Shown here in pieces: positions 63,592-64,000 of a stretch of DNA of 64,000 nucleotides. The notes under the pieces are model-generated. The model was not told the DNA's origin, did not search any database, and saw nothing but the letters and a program-made list of their open reading frames with translations. Origin of the DNA: Flammeovirgaceae bacterium SG7u.111 (GTDB lineage Bacteria > Bacteroidota > Bacteroidia > Cytophagales > Flammeovirgaceae); the NCBI GenBank assembly GCA_034044135.1, contig CP139021.1, positions 5,161,635 through 5,225,634 on the forward strand. The letters are read 5' to 3'. The position numbers were made by a program, and so were the translations under genes. Position 1 is the stretch's first letter, and each line of letters opens with the position of its first letter.

Positions 63592-64000
63592 TTATTTCAA
63601 CTTAGAGATAAAGGGGATGTACAGAATAAAAATCCCTAACTTCTTTTTCACTAAAAAGAGGACCAATACATTCCATGAAATCATAGCGATGGCATTTGAC
63701 ATTGCAGCCCCCATCACTCCAAACTCAGGTATAAGCAAGTAATTCAATGCAACATTGAGTGCCGTAGAAGCCACAAGTACATTTCGTACAATTCGCTGGT
63801 TTTCGGTCATCTGCAATACCGAAGCTGCTAAGCCCAATCCTGCAAATACAAACTTGCCTAATGAAAGTACCCAAAGTGGATATACACTTACTTTAAATTC
63901 TTCACCAAACATTCCTAAGATAAACTCTGGTAAAATGATGATGGCAATGATGATTGGAGCAGTGAGTCCCATAATAAGCTTGCCAGCTTGCAATGCAGAC
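63592..64000 (-). CDS. Polysaccharide export flippase (Wzx-like), C-terminal part
   Basis: Partial; the gene continues past the right edge. The visible 136 residues include IMGLTAPIIIAIIILPEFIL, MFGEEFKVSVYPLWVLSLG, VLQMTENQRIVRNVLVAST and LLIPEFGVMGAAMSNAIAMI, typical of the final helices of MATE/PST-type Wzx flippases (the EFG-x-x-GAA motif). It would translocate lipid-linked repeat units. It is upstream of the acetyltransferase in the same direction. Confidence 0.88.
   Translation of the reverse strand, partial: SALQAGKLIMGLTAPIIIAIIILPEFILGMFGEEFKVSVYPLWVLSLGKFVFAGLGLAASVLQMTENQRIVRNVLVASTALNVALNYLLIPEFGVMGAAMSNAIAMISWNVLVLFLVKKKLGIFILYIPFISKLK

Overview
The window is a chromosomal segment of a Bacteroidota bacterium, most likely of the order Cytophagales. 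The evidence is a type IX secretion (T9SS) and gliding set (a giant adhesin with a CHU_C sorting domain, a PorP/SprF protein and PorE-like OmpA proteins), the short RpoD typical of the phylum, a TonB-dependent receptor operon, an LptE/sigma-54-regulator/SecG cluster, and upstream of rpsO an exact TTTG-N19-TAnnTTTG promoter, which is the Bacteroidota primary sigma consensus. Shine-Dalgarno sequences are mostly weak. No rRNA, tRNA or CRISPR array was recognised.

Layout. 1-1258: end of a Crp/Fnr regulator and two small genes. 1709-10970: surface adhesin, SprF-like and PorE-like genes in one operon. 11113-21204: housekeeping genes: folA, rpoD, pnp, rpsO, a uracil-DNA glycosylase, lysA, a universal stress protein, secG and the TPR/acidic gene pair before it. 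21346-28124: lptE, a sigma-54 activator, a Sel1-repeat protein, a response regulator and glpD. 28285-32828: an ECF sigma factor with an overlapping membrane partner, a Tat-exported class V aminotransferase, small membrane ORFs and a solute-binding protein. 32937-41371: one minus-strand operon (FN3/LamG lipoprotein, TonB-dependent receptor, TPR/SpoIIE phosphatase) whose receptor gene is split by an IS5-type element. 42225-44597: an ABC permease gene with two in-frame stops. 44729-59560: an exopolyphosphatase, a YfhO-like protein, an MBOAT/SGNH O-acylation pair, a VWA lipoprotein, OmpA proteins, an SDR, a YqaE peptide, a YceI lipoprotein, a beta-barrel and VanZ. 59697-64000: surface polysaccharide genes (WecG/TagA, GT2, O-antigen ligase/polymerase, acetyltransferase, flippase).

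Most of the content is cell-envelope biology: secreted adhesins and their outer-membrane partners, peptidoglycan-anchoring OmpA proteins, LPS assembly, O-acylation and polysaccharide export.

Three loci show broken or recoded genes. The IS insertion is exactly reversible on paper: removing the element and one TAA duplicate restores the receptor frame. The acidic TPR-associated protein and the TPR protein after it are joined by an 11-A tract that a one-base slip would fuse. The FtsX-type permease has TAG and TGA in an otherwise continuous 790-codon frame. The best candidate for an undescribed system is the FN3/LamG-TonB-SpoIIE operon, which would couple a surface lipoprotein and outer-membrane receptor to a membrane-anchored phosphatase. 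This is inferred from gene order only.
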